Positions 1 to 9,374 of a stretch of 31,387 nt of DNA are shown in pieces. Source of the DNA: CAYUNA01 sp047629355 (GTDB lineage: Bacteria; Bacteroidota; Bacteroidia; Chitinophagales; Saprospiraceae); NCBI GenBank assembly GCA_047629355.1, contig JBLHWU010000052.1, positions 1-31,387 of the forward strand, in the 5' to 3' direction. Position 1 is the stretch's first letter. Each line of letters opens with the position of its first letter. Both the position numbers and the translations under genes were made by a program. Below the pieces are notes generated by a model. That model was not told where the DNA came from and made no database searches. It saw only the letters and a list, made by a program, of their open reading frames with translations.

Positions 1-65
1 TTTATTGCTACCTCATTTATTGGGATTACTTCTAAACTCAGTTGCTGTTGAAATCGTGCACGCAT
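1..65 (-). CDS. Transposase N-terminus (partial, cut by left edge)
   Basis: Reading leftward from an ATG at 65-63, 21 codons stay open to the window edge and begin MRARFQQQLSLEVIPINEVA. The opening resembles N-termini of Bacteroidota transposases of the IS1182/ISNCY kind, which start with a short RFxxQLSLxxxPI-like segment. Only this fragment is visible, so the family is a guess from recall. No ATG in a better position is seen upstream. Mobile DNA at the edge fits the transposase remnants at the other end of the window. Confidence 0.35.
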   Translation of the reverse strand, partial: MRARFQQQLSLEVIPINEVAI

Positions 66-249
66 TTTTTTGACTTTTAAAGTGAGTGTGGATAACTCTT
101 GGTTAAAAACCTTGTAAAATGGAGGGTTTTAGTCCTCAATATACGGTTTTTATCTCTCTTATTGTAGTCAAATACTAACTTAATTCATTGATTTTTAGAA
201 CATTAAGTGTTTCCGTACAGACACTAAATATGAATAAACACAAATGAAA

Positions 250-400
250 TCCGTGGTATTAAATCTCACGATGTCTGCAACCCTAAAGGGGTTGAATGTT
301 AATAAGCGCTATTCAATCCCTTCAGGATTGTTATACTTCGTTCAGTGCCCCGAATTGCATTCGGGGTTATTCATATTCATCCGCTTCACGGATAAGACAT
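250..400. repeat. Cluster of short intergenic palindromes
   Basis: Several small inverted repeats lie head to tail: AACCC-TAAA-GGGGTT near 279-293, CAATCC-CTTCA-GGATTG at 314-330, and CCCCGAAT-TGC-ATTCGGGG at 348-366. They are separated by AT-rich linkers of the type GAATGTTAATAA and TTATTCATATTC. This looks like the intergenic palindromic clusters scattered through many Bacteroidota genomes, sometimes considered REP-like. The two ORFs that cross it, at 244-492 and 296-577, look like chance frames. The rest of 66-427 shows nothing else I can name. Confidence 0.5.
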
Positions 401-427
401 TTTACAAAAAAAAATCGTTCTATCACC

Positions 428-706
428 TTATATTATCTCTTCAAATTCTTCTCGCATTTTTGGGTAGAAACGTTGCATTACACCATTTTTAGTGGCTTCC
501 ATTTGTACAAATGCTTCTTGTACATTTGCTACAAAATTAGCATCTACAAGTCTTTCGACATCCGTAAAATTTTGTAATTCACTGCTCGCTCTGAACTTAT
601 AAGTCTGTTCATTAAATCCCGATTCAAACTTTACAGACAAACGGTTGTCCATTTTAAAAACGGTAATTTTGAAATTTGGGTGAGGAATGTCGCCTATGAT
701 TCTCAT
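428..706 (-). CDS. Conserved-looking hypothetical protein, 92 aa
   Basis: A small soluble protein starting MRIIGDIPHPNFKITVFKMD, with alternating hydrophobic residues that suggest beta strands in the first half and charged helices in the second (FVANVQEAFVQMEA, then FYPKMREEFEEII at the C-terminus). No signal peptide, membrane segment or catalytic motif is visible. It is the last gene of a same-strand group behind the DUF2520 gene, 32 bp away, with a hairpin in the gap. The composition looks like a real protein, and ATG is the natural start. I do not recognise a family and assign no function. Confidence 0.7.
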   Translation of the reverse strand: MRIIGDIPHPNFKITVFKMDNRLSVKFESGFNEQTYKFRASSELQNFTDVERLVDANFVANVQEAFVQMEATKNGVMQRFYPKMREEFEEII

Positions 707-724
707 AATTTTGTTGTTATTTTC

Positions 725-757
725 AAAACATCGTGATTTTAAAAATCACCATGTTTT
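725..757. repeat. Hairpin between DUF2520 gene and 92-aa gene
   Basis: GTGATTTT (733-740) pairs with AAAATCAC (742-749). After one mismatch the pairing continues with AAAACAT (725-731) and ATGTTTT (751-757). The stem overlaps the DUF2520 stop codon (739-741). The core is nearly the same as the palindrome at 27555-27591, so this is probably a recurrent element. It could also act as an attenuator or 3'-end stabiliser between the two genes. Confidence 0.55.
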
Positions 758-1527
758 ATTTTACTATTTTGAATAGAAGCCGTTAGCTCCTTATATATTT
801 TTCTTAAATCAGGATGTTTTTCTAAATAATCTAAATGCGTCGCTATCGTTTTTTTATCGTTTCGCAAAGCAGGACCCGTTTGCATTTCAGCGGGTATGCC
901 AGCGGCAAGTTTATCAACGGTTTCTTGAATTAAGGGTTTTAAAATATCAAATGACAAGCTTTCTTGTTCACAAATTGTTGCGCCAATATGAAATAAATGG
1001 TTCGAAAAGTTATTGACAAAAACAGCAGCTACGTGCAAAATAGCGCGTTGTTCGTCGTTGATTTCGTACGTTTTATGCGTTATTTTCTTAGCTAATTTTA
1101 ATAATGTCTTTTTACCTTTTTTAGAATTGGCATCAACACAAATTGGGATGGTTTCCCAATTCGGGTTTTTAGCAATAGAAAAGGTTTGCAAAGGATAAAA
1201 TGAGCCAAAATTATCTAAATAAGCCCCCATATCTGCGGTATTCGTACCACCAGAAGTATGCACAACCAGTTTTGATTTGATGGCTGTTTTAGCTATTTTT
1301 TTAACGATAGATATGATGGCATCGTCTTTGACCGCAAGGATATAGAGGTCAGCATCTTCTATAATTTTTTTCACCTTAGTAATCGGTTCTGCTTTGATTT
1401 TATTGGCTAAGTGCTCCGCTTTAACCGCCGTTCGGCTAAATACCTGCATCACATTTGCCCCTACTTTTTGTAATTTTATACCTAAGTGAAACCCAACATT
1501 ACCCGCACCGATTAAAACTATCTTCAT
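739..1527 (-). CDS. DUF2520 / Rossmann-like NAD(P)-binding protein
   Basis: A 262-aa cytoplasmic protein of the Rossmann-like plus DUF2520 family, distantly related to F420-dependent NADP oxidoreductases and ProC-like dehydrogenases. The dinucleotide-binding glycine motif GAGNVG is at residues 7-12. The family's conserved stretches follow in order: HTSGG (90-94), GSFYPLQTFS (108-117), a helical segment HVAAVFVNNFSNHLF (165-179), QTGPALRND (216-224) and THLDYLEKHP (230-239). The length is normal for the family. The substrate is not established. It starts 3 bp after the stop of the 72-aa gene upstream, so the two are almost certainly co-transcribed. Confidence 0.9.
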   Translation of the reverse strand: MKIVLIGAGNVGFHLGIKLQKVGANVMQVFSRTAVKAEHLANKIKAEPITKVKKIIEDADLYILAVKDDAIISIVKKIAKTAIKSKLVVHTSGGTNTADMGAYLDNFGSFYPLQTFSIAKNPNWETIPICVDANSKKGKKTLLKLAKKITHKTYEINDEQRAILHVAAVFVNNFSNHLFHIGATICEQESLSFDILKPLIQETVDKLAAGIPAEMQTGPALRNDKKTIATHLDYLEKHPDLRKIYKELTASIQNSKIKHGDF

Positions 1528-1530
1528 ACT

Positions 1531-1749
1531 TCAAAGCACTTTAAGAATTTTAACCGGCGTTCCCCACATAATCATCGTCATCGCATCAGGATGTTCCTCA
1601 ATTTCCAGAAGAACCTCTTTCCCCTCTTTCTCCAAATTGGTCGGCAAATTCATTGGCAAATATTCTTTACCCTTTTGGTCAACGATGCCCCAGAATCCCA
1701 TTTCAAGGTCTTGCCACAGGATTTTGGCAACAATGGTTTTTGATTTCAT
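1531..1749 (-). CDS. Small hypothetical protein, 72 aa
   Basis: Starts MKSKTIVAKILWQDLEMGFW and ends with WGTPVKILKVL. The strand-rich pattern with evenly spaced glycines and hydrophobics suggests a compact beta-barrel-like fold, without signal peptide or membrane segment. It is first in a tight minus-strand group: its TGA ends 3 bp before the ATG of the DUF2520 gene. TAGCTTTG at 1771-1764 lies about 15 bp upstream and matches the Bacteroidota -7 element. I do not recognise the family. Operon position and amino-acid composition support a real gene. Confidence 0.7.
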   Translation of the reverse strand: MKSKTIVAKILWQDLEMGFWGIVDQKGKEYLPMNLPTNLEKEGKEVLLEIEEHPDAMTMIMWGTPVKILKVL

Positions 1750-1763
1750 AATTTGAATTTTGG

Positions 1764-1771
1764 CAAAGCTA
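1764..1771 (-). promoter_or_regulatory. Possible -7 element for the 72-aa/DUF2520 group
   Basis: On the minus strand TAGCTTTG fits the Bacteroidota -7 consensus TAnnTTTG and sits 15 bp before the ATG at 1749. No TTG is found 17-20 bp further upstream, because that space is the T-rich tail of the neighbouring terminator. The promoter is therefore weak or imperfect on sequence grounds. Confidence 0.35.
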
Positions 1772-1781
1772 CTATTTTTTT

Positions 1782-1824
1782 AAAAAAGAAAAGAGGCATT
1801 TCGACGAATATCGAAATGCCTCTT
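1782..1824 (-). terminator. Rho-independent terminator of the 2440-aa protein gene
   Basis: AAGAGGCATTTCGA (1791-1804) pairs perfectly with TCGAAATGCCTCTT (1811-1824) around a 6-nt loop. On the minus strand the 14-bp stem is followed by a T-rich run (1790-1775). It lies 25 bp past the stop codon at 1849. Confidence 0.85.
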
Positions 1825-1848
1825 ATTTCTTAGGAACGCGAAAACTGC

Positions 1849-4800
1849 TTATTTTATCAAAACAGTATCTCCTTTGAATAATTTCTTCGTACCATCTACA
1901 AATGTAACTTCTGCAAACCAGACGAAAACCTGTGCATCCGATACTTTTCCACGATACGTTCCATCCCAACCAACACCAAAGTCATTAGGTGCAAATTGTG
2001 TAAAGAAATAAACTTGCTCACCCCATCTATTAAAAATAGAGAAGCTATTGATTTCTAAAACAATTTTTTCGTTCGCAAAAACGGTTAAAATATCGTTCGT
2101 TCCATCGCCATTCGGTGAGAAAACATTAGGAACATATACTTCTAAATCTTTGCCGACAAATACAGTCAATTGGTCAGTATCTGAGCAACCACCTTCTTCC
2201 ACATAGACGCTGTAGGTCGTTTCTGATTGTGGCGCGACTAAATTAGTTGCGCAAGTATCACAATCAACTACTAATGATGGCGTCCACAAAACACTATCCA
2301 ATTGGTCAAATGAATAACCAGGTACCGTTATATCCAAAACCAATTCATCTCCTAAATTGATGGTAATATTTTCCTCGTCCTCGTCTTCGTCTTCAACCGT
2401 TCCAGATATCACGATATTCAATTCTTCGGGCTGGTCAATGTCAACTTCAAGCTCTTTCTGGCAACCATTCGCATCCTGAACTATGATAGAATACGCACCC
2501 GCAGATAGATTAGTAAAAGTAGGATTACTGGTAAATGCTCCCCCATTAAAAGAGAATTGATACGGTGGTGTACCGTTGGATAGACTATCAATCGTAATAA
2601 ATCCATTGTTATCACCAAAGCAAGATGCATTCGAAACAATTGGCAGAAAATCAGGAATCGATGCCTCCAAATTAACGACTACAACACCTGATGAAGAACA
2701 TCCATCAGCAGTAGTAACGGTCAATGTATAAGAACCCGGCACGCCAGTCGTGGTAATTGCGGCAGTTGGATTGTCAACTGGCCCATCCCATAGATAAGTT
2801 GCGCCTGCAGTAGTATTATTTCCTCCAATTGAGACTGATTGCTCTGCACAAGTTAATGTTTGGTCAGTGCCTGCGTCTGCAGTTGGTGGAGGTGTTATTT
2901 CGATAGTTAACGTAGCTACATCATCTGGACAAGGTGCTTCACCTGTGATGCTGTATAGGTAATCGTAAGTGCCTTGTGTTAAGCCAACGGTATTGACCAT
3001 TCCATCAGCTACTACATTGCCTGCTGGGTCGGTGAAGGTACCGCCTGTATCAGCAAGACCAATCAGCGACAATAAATTAACAGTTTCATTTAAACCTTCG
3101 CAGAAATCTACGGAACCGCCATTTCCAGCATTAACTTCTTCGTTAATCGTTAGCGTGATGGTCTCTGTAGACATTGCGGAACAGCCTGTTGCAACATCAG
3201 TAATTGACACAATTGTGTACATAACGGTCTGGCTCAAAACTGGATTTTTAGAATCTCCATTTTGAACATCGTTCCAAGTGAACTCAGAATTACCGTCTGA
3301 ATAAACGATATCAAACACACCTGTAACTGGAGTAAGCGTAAAACCAACGTTGACGGCAGAAGTGCCACAATAGCTTTCATCAGCACTCAAAGTCAAAGTC
3401 GGTGTTTGTCCCCAAGTCACTGGAATCTGTACAATTCCAAAACAAGGGTCATTCGCATCTACCATGCCCATTCCATCGTCATTTCCAATAATAGCAGCAA
3501 TAAAATAGGTCGTACCGAAAGTCATGTTTACTGGATTGAAATTGAACGAAGACGTTGCTCCTTCTTGTAAAATATTCCCAAAAGGTACAGCGGAACCATC
3601 GTGAATGATGTATCGTAAAATATCATCTGGGTCAAGCATGAAATTTTGGTGCGTAATCTCTGCTAAGTCACCTTCACAAAGATTCAATCCAGTTTGAGTA
3701 ATCGTACCAACTTCTGTTTCACAATCACAAGCGAATGCGCCCATGACTTCAAAAGGTCCACAACCATTGGCATCGTCTACAAAATAAGTGTAGGCACTAC
3801 CCGTTGCTGATGGATTACTGGTAAAAACGCCCATTGCATCAATCGTTCCTAAACCGGCTGGCGTTACCACATAAGTTGCAGTATTACCTCCTAAAATTGG
3901 GAAGCTCACGGTAAATTCTGTATTCGTCAGATTACACGTTTCAGTGATTGCTCCTACAGTTGGTGCGCTATTAACGGTTACATTCGACAAACCTGTTAAG
4001 GTAGCATTACAACCATTAGCATCTGTAACACTTACTAAGTTGTAAACAGTGCTAATCATTGGTGAAATGAAGAAATCAAAGGAATTAGACACAATGTCCG
4101 TTTCCGTAAATTGCACCATTGTATTGTTATTTTGGTACACCATTTCAAATGGCGCAGTCCCTGTGAAAATAACATTTACTTCTAAGCTATCACCAGAGCA
4201 AATTGCACCGTTAACGGATAGTGCTGCCGTTGGTGTTTCATAAAAAATAATGTCCACACACAGCACTCCAATACTATAACATGGGTCATTTGCAGAAGCA
4301 ACTCCACTACCGTTATCGTCACCTGCTGCTGCGCAAATTTGATAGGTTTGACCATAAGTCATATTGTTTTGATTGAAATTAAAAGAAGGTGTTGCACTAG
4401 AGTTTAGCGTCATTGCACCATCTAATAAAACGTAGGAAGCTACGTCGTTGCCATCCAAAGTCTCCCCACCGTCATACATTGCATCAATCGGTCCATTACC
4501 ACAAGTGGTCAGTGGGTCTGGGGTTACAACCATCATTCCTGCATCGGTATCACAACTACAAATAACCGATACTTGACTCGCAACTGCTGGTCCACAACCA
4601 TTGGCATCATCAAAAGAGAAATTGAAGCCATTGCCACAGGCAATTTCGTTACTGGTAAAAATGTATGAAGGTCCCGCACTGATTGTACCCGTTGCTGGAG
4701 TAACCATATAAGTATTCGGGTCGCCGCCCATTATTTCAACAGAAACAGTATATCCTGTATTCGTTGCATTAAAAGTAAAGGTTGGAACGGTTAACGTTGG

Positions 4801-7800
4801 CGCATCATTTACTGTAATTGTCGCTGTACCTACTGCAACGCCTGGGCAACCGCTATCATCAGAGATAGTCGCCAAGGTGTAAACGGTCGGGTCTGTTGGA
4901 GTAACCACCACTGTGAATGGATTGGTATTGATATCCATGTAATCTTCCGAACCACCCATGTCATCCGTAATCGTAATATTCCAAGGTGCATCACCTGTTA
5001 AAGCCACACTCAATGTAGCATTATCGCTATTACAAATACTGACATCTCCAGAAAGGTTACCTGTTGGAATTTCATTAAAAACAACTGCCGTACCCATAGC
5101 TACATCTAAGCAGGGGTCATTCGCATCAACATTCCCCATACCGTCGTCATTTCCGACAATCGCTGAGATATAGTAGGTCGTTCCATAATTCATTCCAACA
5201 AAACCGAATGTTCCATCGACTTGATTGGTTTGAATCACTGCTCCTAAAGTAGTAGAACTTCCCGTATGCAACACAAAATTTAAACCATCATCTCCATCAA
5301 AATTCTCATTGGTCGCATCATAGATAGCCGTCACTGGACCGTCGCCACATACGGATAAAGCAGTCATATCCATCTCTCCCACTTCAGTATTACAATCACA
5401 AATCACCGTCGGTTCAGATGCCGTTGCAGGGTCACAACTATTCGCGTCATCCACCATAAAGAAATAACCCATTCCCGTTGGAATTTCATTACTGGTATAA
5501 ATAAATGGCGCAGTTGCCGAAATACCCGCATTTGAATTGTCAACCGTATAAGTCGTTGGGTCACCTCCTGTTATTTCGAAAGTAACGGTAAAGGCTGTTC
5601 CAGTTGTATTACACGTTTCATCAACGTTGATAACTTGAACTGCGGTATTAACTGTGATGTCTGCTGTTCCAGCTGCCATTCCATCACAAGTAATTGCTGG
5701 ATAAACAGAAGCAACACCAGATAAGGTAACGGCCGTCGTAGCTGCTGCCATAATACCCAAGTTAAAAGGATTGGCATTGATACCATTGACCATTTCAGGG
5801 CCGTTACCAGCGTCGTATTCTAAATTCCAAGGGCCTGTGCCCGTGAAAGTTATTTCCAAATTAGCTGTTTCACCTTCACAAATAGCGACTCCTGCGCCTA
5901 AAGTTGCCGTTGGCAATTCTAAGAAAACAACTGGTGTACCTTGCGCAACCGCCGTACATCCTTCTGCTAAATCAACGCCGCCCATTCCGTTATCATTTCC
6001 GTTCACGGCACTAATATAATAAGTCGTTCCGTAAGTCATCCCAGCCATAAAACTAAAGGTTGGATCTGCTGGATTCGTTGCTATTTCATTGATAATCGAA
6101 ACGCCACTTCCTCCGTGAAGATAATAAACTAAAATATCATTTCCATCAGAAACCTCATTTGTATTGTCATAAACAGCTGTTGTTGGGCCGTCTCCACAAA
6201 TATTCATTGCAGCTTGGTTCATTGTTCCAACTTCTGTATCACAAGCACAAATAACGGATGCTTGCGAAACAACTGCTGGATTACAATTATTCGTATCGTC
6301 TACGGTAAAAGAATAACCCATTCCAGAAACAATCGGCGCACTGGTATATATATATGGTGGACCAGCCGAAATACCCATATTTGAATTTTCAACGGTATAA
6401 GTTGCTGGGTCGCCTCCTGTTATTTCAAAAGTAACGGTGAAGGCATCATTTGCGGCATTACAAGGTGTTTGAATATTCGCAACAATTGGTGCATCGTTTA
6501 CTTCTACAGTAATCACGGTACCATCGCCAGTATTGCTACAGCCGTTACCATCTGTCACACCTGTAATTTCAATATCACCTGCTTGCGCTTCGGGAATTGA
6601 TAAGGTTTCTGTCATATTCATCAAGCCTGTCAATGGTGCTGCTGGTGTTCCATTTACGGAATAATCAACGGTCCAAGGTGCCGTTCCTGTTAAGGTAATT
6701 GTCAAATCAGCGGTAGTTCCACTTCCTTGACAGATAGAAGCATTTCCACTTAAAACTGCAGTTGGTTCCGGATTTTCTGTTACCGTTGCAGAACCTGAAA
6801 CAGTTCCTAAGCAAGCTGTTTGGTCAGATACGGAAACGGGTGTATAAGTTCCAGCGGCACTCACGGTTAGGAAGAACGTAGCATCATTAGACATAACATT
6901 TACATCCATGTTTCCATCATTATAAACAAACGTCCACGGACCTGTTCCTGTAAAATTAACCGTCAAATCCACATCATCCGTACTATTGGCACAAACTGCG
7001 CCTGCTCCCGATACTGTTGCAGTTGGTACTTCATCAACCGTTACGTTAAAACAGAACGGTTGACTACTTCCACAATCATTATTGGCAGTTACACAAATTT
7101 GACCACCAGCCGAAGCTGTCCAATCAATTATTTCACAATTACCTGCATTGTTAAAATTGCCAATTGGTGTCGTCCATGTATAATCAATCGCATCGAGATC
7201 AACATTTACACAATATTCTTCCATAGCGCTACCACAAACGGTTTGACTACCACTCAATAAACTTGGCGTGGCTGGCGCACTGACTACCGTAACCGTCATA
7301 CAAAAAGGATTGCTATCTCCACAAGTATTGGTACAGGTAACACAAATTTCAACATCACCTGCTGAACCAAAATCAATATCTACAAAATCTCCAGTACCAT
7401 TAACTACTGCCCCTGGTGCAGTCCAAGTGTAAGTCGAATTAGAATCAGCATTATCAATAAAATAAGCGTAGGTTTGGTCGGCACAAGGCATCAATTCACC
7501 AGAAAAAGTTGGGTCAATTGGTCCCGGACTGATAATAACAGTAATACATTCTTGCGGGCCTGCTCCACAATCACTTTCTGGCGTTGCACAAATATCACCG
7601 CCCATCGAACCTGTCCAGTCTACTTCAAAGGTGTTATTGTCTATAATGTTAATAGATACATCATTAGGAATCGTGATTGTATAACCTGACGGCGTTAACC
7701 CCGAGAAATTATCAACCGTATAAGTCACCACATCACCTTCACATACAGGACCTGCAGGTGCCGTTATTGTAGGTGCTTCTGGAGTTTGAATATCTTCGGT

Positions 7801-9171
7801 TACATCCACACAGACTACATCTGAACATTGTATACCCTCGCGTTCGTGAATCATGGTCAAGCAGTATTGCCCAGCCATATCAACACAAGCCGTTACCTCG
7901 TTGGTCGGTCCACAGAAACTTGGACCTGTCCATTCATAAGTAGTTGTTCCATCACTCGGCCCTGCCGAAGAATTACTACCATCTAAAGTCACCATTGCAC
8001 CACCGCCGTCACAGCCAATTTCGTCAGGAGAGTTGATACTAACCATAGGATCTAATACGGCTAAATCTAAAAATACGATACTATCACATCCTTGATAACT
8101 CATACATGTTCTGACAATAAATTCTGTCTCGCAAAACTGTTCTCCACAAATTTCTATACAAAAAGGTGCACATTCGGTGATATTTGGTAAATCAACAGGG
8201 TCAATGAAGACAAAACTCAAATTACAACTCAATACACTATCACATCCCAGGTAAGACGGTACAATAAATTCTTGATACCCTGGTCCAGGGTTGTTTAATA
8301 CTATACCATTACAAACTACATCATCTCCAGGACAGAATGCAATATCTTCTGTTGGTGGATTAACAATTTCTGTCGCATTGATGTTAATACAGATTTGTGG
8401 GCTATTGGAACAAGCATTCGTTGCTTCGACGCAAATTTCAACAGGTCCCTCTGTGTCAAAAGTCACATCAAACATTGATGGGTCATTCGAATTTTGAGTT
8501 CCAAAAGCGCCAGTCACTGTCCAAAGATAACCTGCTGCACCGCCTACTAGGCTTGTTGTATAAGTTACTGAATTAAATCCATTTTCTGGGAAACAAACAT
8601 CATTCGCAGGAGAAATCATATCTGGCGCAGGCAGTGGCGGTGCTATTCCTCCACCCATTGGATTAGTTACGGTAATCGTATAATCACAGGCATCTCCAGC
8701 CCACCCATCAATCATCAAATAATAAACACCACCTGGTGTCAAGTTGGTTGCATTGACAGCAAATGCTGCTGTCGACCCATTTGATGCACAGTTGGAGACT
8801 GAAGTCCAATTGTTACCACAATCCGTACTTTCATATATTTCAGCTTGCAATCCTGCCCCCATTGGTGGTGGTGGAACAGAACAATTGGAAGCATCAATAC
8901 TGAAACTCACATCAGCTTGAGGCGCAACAAAAGGAATAAACGAGTTATTTTCTACTGAGCCACAAAAAGGACCAGGTGTAATATTGGGTGTAAATCCTGC
9001 TGAAGTCCCCATGTAACCATCTAAGTCAGACAAGTCACAGGTAATGCAGGCATCTGCAGGACTATCTCCAGGATCAACTAATCCTCCAATACAGGGGTCT
9101 GCCGGACATTGTGCCAAAGAAATATTGGCTAGTAACAAAAAGGAAGCAAATAAGTAGATAAATTTCTTCAT
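1849..9171 (-). CDS. Giant T9SS type B secreted protein, 2440 aa
   Basis: A signal peptide (MKKFIYLFASFLLLANISLA, residues 1-20) is followed by a Cys-rich N-terminal domain to about residue 170. PKD/Ig-like beta modules then run to about 900. Four tandem ~280-aa modules fill about 898-2014, each with marks such as TFEITGGDP, a Cys-Asp-Cys turn and TYGTTYYISA. One more PKD-like unit, a SprB-type repeat at about 2178-2260 (SCFGDNNGFITIDSLSNGTP), a short acidic run (EDEDEDEE) and the type B sorting domain at 2347-2440 (VPNVFSPNGDGTND, FNRWGEQVY, final LIK) complete it. It should leave by Sec and then the T9SS and act at the cell surface as an adhesin or matrix protein. No catalytic domain is visible. 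Residues 445-1852 contain no Lys or Arg. No SprF-type partner is adjacent. Confidence 0.93.
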   Translation of the reverse strand: MKKFIYLFASFLLLANISLAQCPADPCIGGLVDPGDSPADACITCDLSDLDGYMGTSAGFTPNITPGPFCGSVENNSFIPFVAPQADVSFSIDASNCSVPPPPMGAGLQAEIYESTDCGNNWTSVSNCASNGSTAAFAVNATNLTPGGVYYLMIDGWAGDACDYTITVTNPMGGGIAPPLPAPDMISPANDVCFPENGFNSVTYTTSLVGGAAGYLWTVTGAFGTQNSNDPSMFDVTFDTEGPVEICVEATNACSNSPQICININATEIVNPPTEDIAFCPGDDVVCNGIVLNNPGPGYQEFIVPSYLGCDSVLSCNLSFVFIDPVDLPNITECAPFCIEICGEQFCETEFIVRTCMSYQGCDSIVFLDLAVLDPMVSINSPDEIGCDGGGAMVTLDGSNSSAGPSDGTTTYEWTGPSFCGPTNEVTACVDMAGQYCLTMIHEREGIQCSDVVCVDVTEDIQTPEAPTITAPAGPVCEGDVVTYTVDNFSGLTPSGYTITIPNDVSINIIDNNTFEVDWTGSMGGDICATPESDCGAGPQECITVIISPGPIDPTFSGELMPCADQTYAYFIDNADSNSTYTWTAPGAVVNGTGDFVDIDFGSAGDVEICVTCTNTCGDSNPFCMTVTVVSAPATPSLLSGSQTVCGSAMEEYCVNVDLDAIDYTWTTPIGNFNNAGNCEIIDWTASAGGQICVTANNDCGSSQPFCFNVTVDEVPTATVSGAGAVCANSTDDVDLTVNFTGTGPWTFVYNDGNMDVNVMSNDATFFLTVSAAGTYTPVSVSDQTACLGTVSGSATVTENPEPTAVLSGNASICQGSGTTADLTITLTGTAPWTVDYSVNGTPAAPLTGLMNMTETLSIPEAQAGDIEITGVTDGNGCSNTGDGTVITVEVNDAPIVANIQTPCNAANDAFTVTFEITGGDPATYTVENSNMGISAGPPYIYTSAPIVSGMGYSFTVDDTNNCNPAVVSQASVICACDTEVGTMNQAAMNICGDGPTTAVYDNTNEVSDGNDILVYYLHGGSGVSIINEIATNPADPTFSFMAGMTYGTTYYISAVNGNDNGMGGVDLAEGCTAVAQGTPVVFLELPTATLGAGVAICEGETANLEITFTGTGPWNLEYDAGNGPEMVNGINANPFNLGIMAAATTAVTLSGVASVYPAITCDGMAAGTADITVNTAVQVINVDETCNTTGTAFTVTFEITGGDPTTYTVDNSNAGISATAPFIYTSNEIPTGMGYFFMVDDANSCDPATASEPTVICDCNTEVGEMDMTALSVCGDGPVTAIYDATNENFDGDDGLNFVLHTGSSTTLGAVIQTNQVDGTFGFVGMNYGTTYYISAIVGNDDGMGNVDANDPCLDVAMGTAVVFNEIPTGNLSGDVSICNSDNATLSVALTGDAPWNITITDDMGGSEDYMDINTNPFTVVVTPTDPTVYTLATISDDSGCPGVAVGTATITVNDAPTLTVPTFTFNATNTGYTVSVEIMGGDPNTYMVTPATGTISAGPSYIFTSNEIACGNGFNFSFDDANGCGPAVASQVSVICSCDTDAGMMVVTPDPLTTCGNGPIDAMYDGGETLDGNDVASYVLLDGAMTLNSSATPSFNFNQNNMTYGQTYQICAAAGDDNGSGVASANDPCYSIGVLCVDIIFYETPTAALSVNGAICSGDSLEVNVIFTGTAPFEMVYQNNNTMVQFTETDIVSNSFDFFISPMISTVYNLVSVTDANGCNATLTGLSNVTVNSAPTVGAITETCNLTNTEFTVSFPILGGNTATYVVTPAGLGTIDAMGVFTSNPSATGSAYTYFVDDANGCGPFEVMGAFACDCETEVGTITQTGLNLCEGDLAEITHQNFMLDPDDILRYIIHDGSAVPFGNILQEGATSSFNFNPVNMTFGTTYFIAAIIGNDDGMGMVDANDPCFGIVQIPVTWGQTPTLTLSADESYCGTSAVNVGFTLTPVTGVFDIVYSDGNSEFTWNDVQNGDSKNPVLSQTVMYTIVSITDVATGCSAMSTETITLTINEEVNAGNGGSVDFCEGLNETVNLLSLIGLADTGGTFTDPAGNVVADGMVNTVGLTQGTYDYLYSITGEAPCPDDVATLTIEITPPPTADAGTDQTLTCAEQSVSIGGNNTTAGATYLWDGPVDNPTAAITTTGVPGSYTLTVTTADGCSSSGVVVVNLEASIPDFLPIVSNASCFGDNNGFITIDSLSNGTPPYQFSFNGGAFTSNPTFTNLSAGAYSIIVQDANGCQKELEVDIDQPEELNIVISGTVEDEDEDEENITINLGDELVLDITVPGYSFDQLDSVLWTPSLVVDCDTCATNLVAPQSETTYSVYVEEGGCSDTDQLTVFVGKDLEVYVPNVFSPNGDGTNDILTVFANEKIVLEINSFSIFNRWGEQVYFFTQFAPNDFGVGWDGTYRGKVSDAQVFVWFAEVTFVDGTKKLFKGDTVLIK
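3130..6480 (-). repeat. Four tandem ~840-bp (~280-aa) modules inside the 2440-aa protein
   Basis: Module starts fall near 6480, 5630, 4795 and 3955, with the last ending near 3130. Each carries a strand-rich half (FTVTFEITGGDP, then YTS, then VDDANxC), a CDTEVG-like turn, a CGDGP segment, a central TYGTTYYISA motif followed by GNDDGMG and NDPC, and a closing Ig-like part (ICxGxxANLxITFTGTGPW). The copies have diverged at the protein level, so the duplication is old rather than recent. Confidence 0.8.
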
Positions 9172-9374
9172 GATAATCTGTTAAAAGTCTTTTTTAGAAC
9201 TATCTATATGGTTAAGCTAATTGTGCAATAAGACTAATTAGCTTAAACAATAGAGTAGGCTATAAATTACAATAAAATAGTCCCATCAAAAGGTGGTTCA
9301 AACCATGGGATGAAATGAAATATTTTTTCCAAATTAACCAACCTTGTTGATTTTTTTGTATTTGTATTCTATAA
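9172..9374. promoter_or_regulatory. Upstream region with two inverted repeats
   Basis: This is the leader and promoter space of the 2440-aa protein gene. TTAAGCTAATT (9212-9222) pairs with AATTAGCTTAA (9236-9246), giving an 11-bp stem 41 bp from the ATG. A second structure has TCCCAT (9281-9286) pairing with ATGGGA (9305-9310) around an inner GGTT/AACC (9295-9304). They may be operators or leader hairpins. I could not place a convincing TTG/TAnnTTTG promoter here. Confidence 0.35.
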
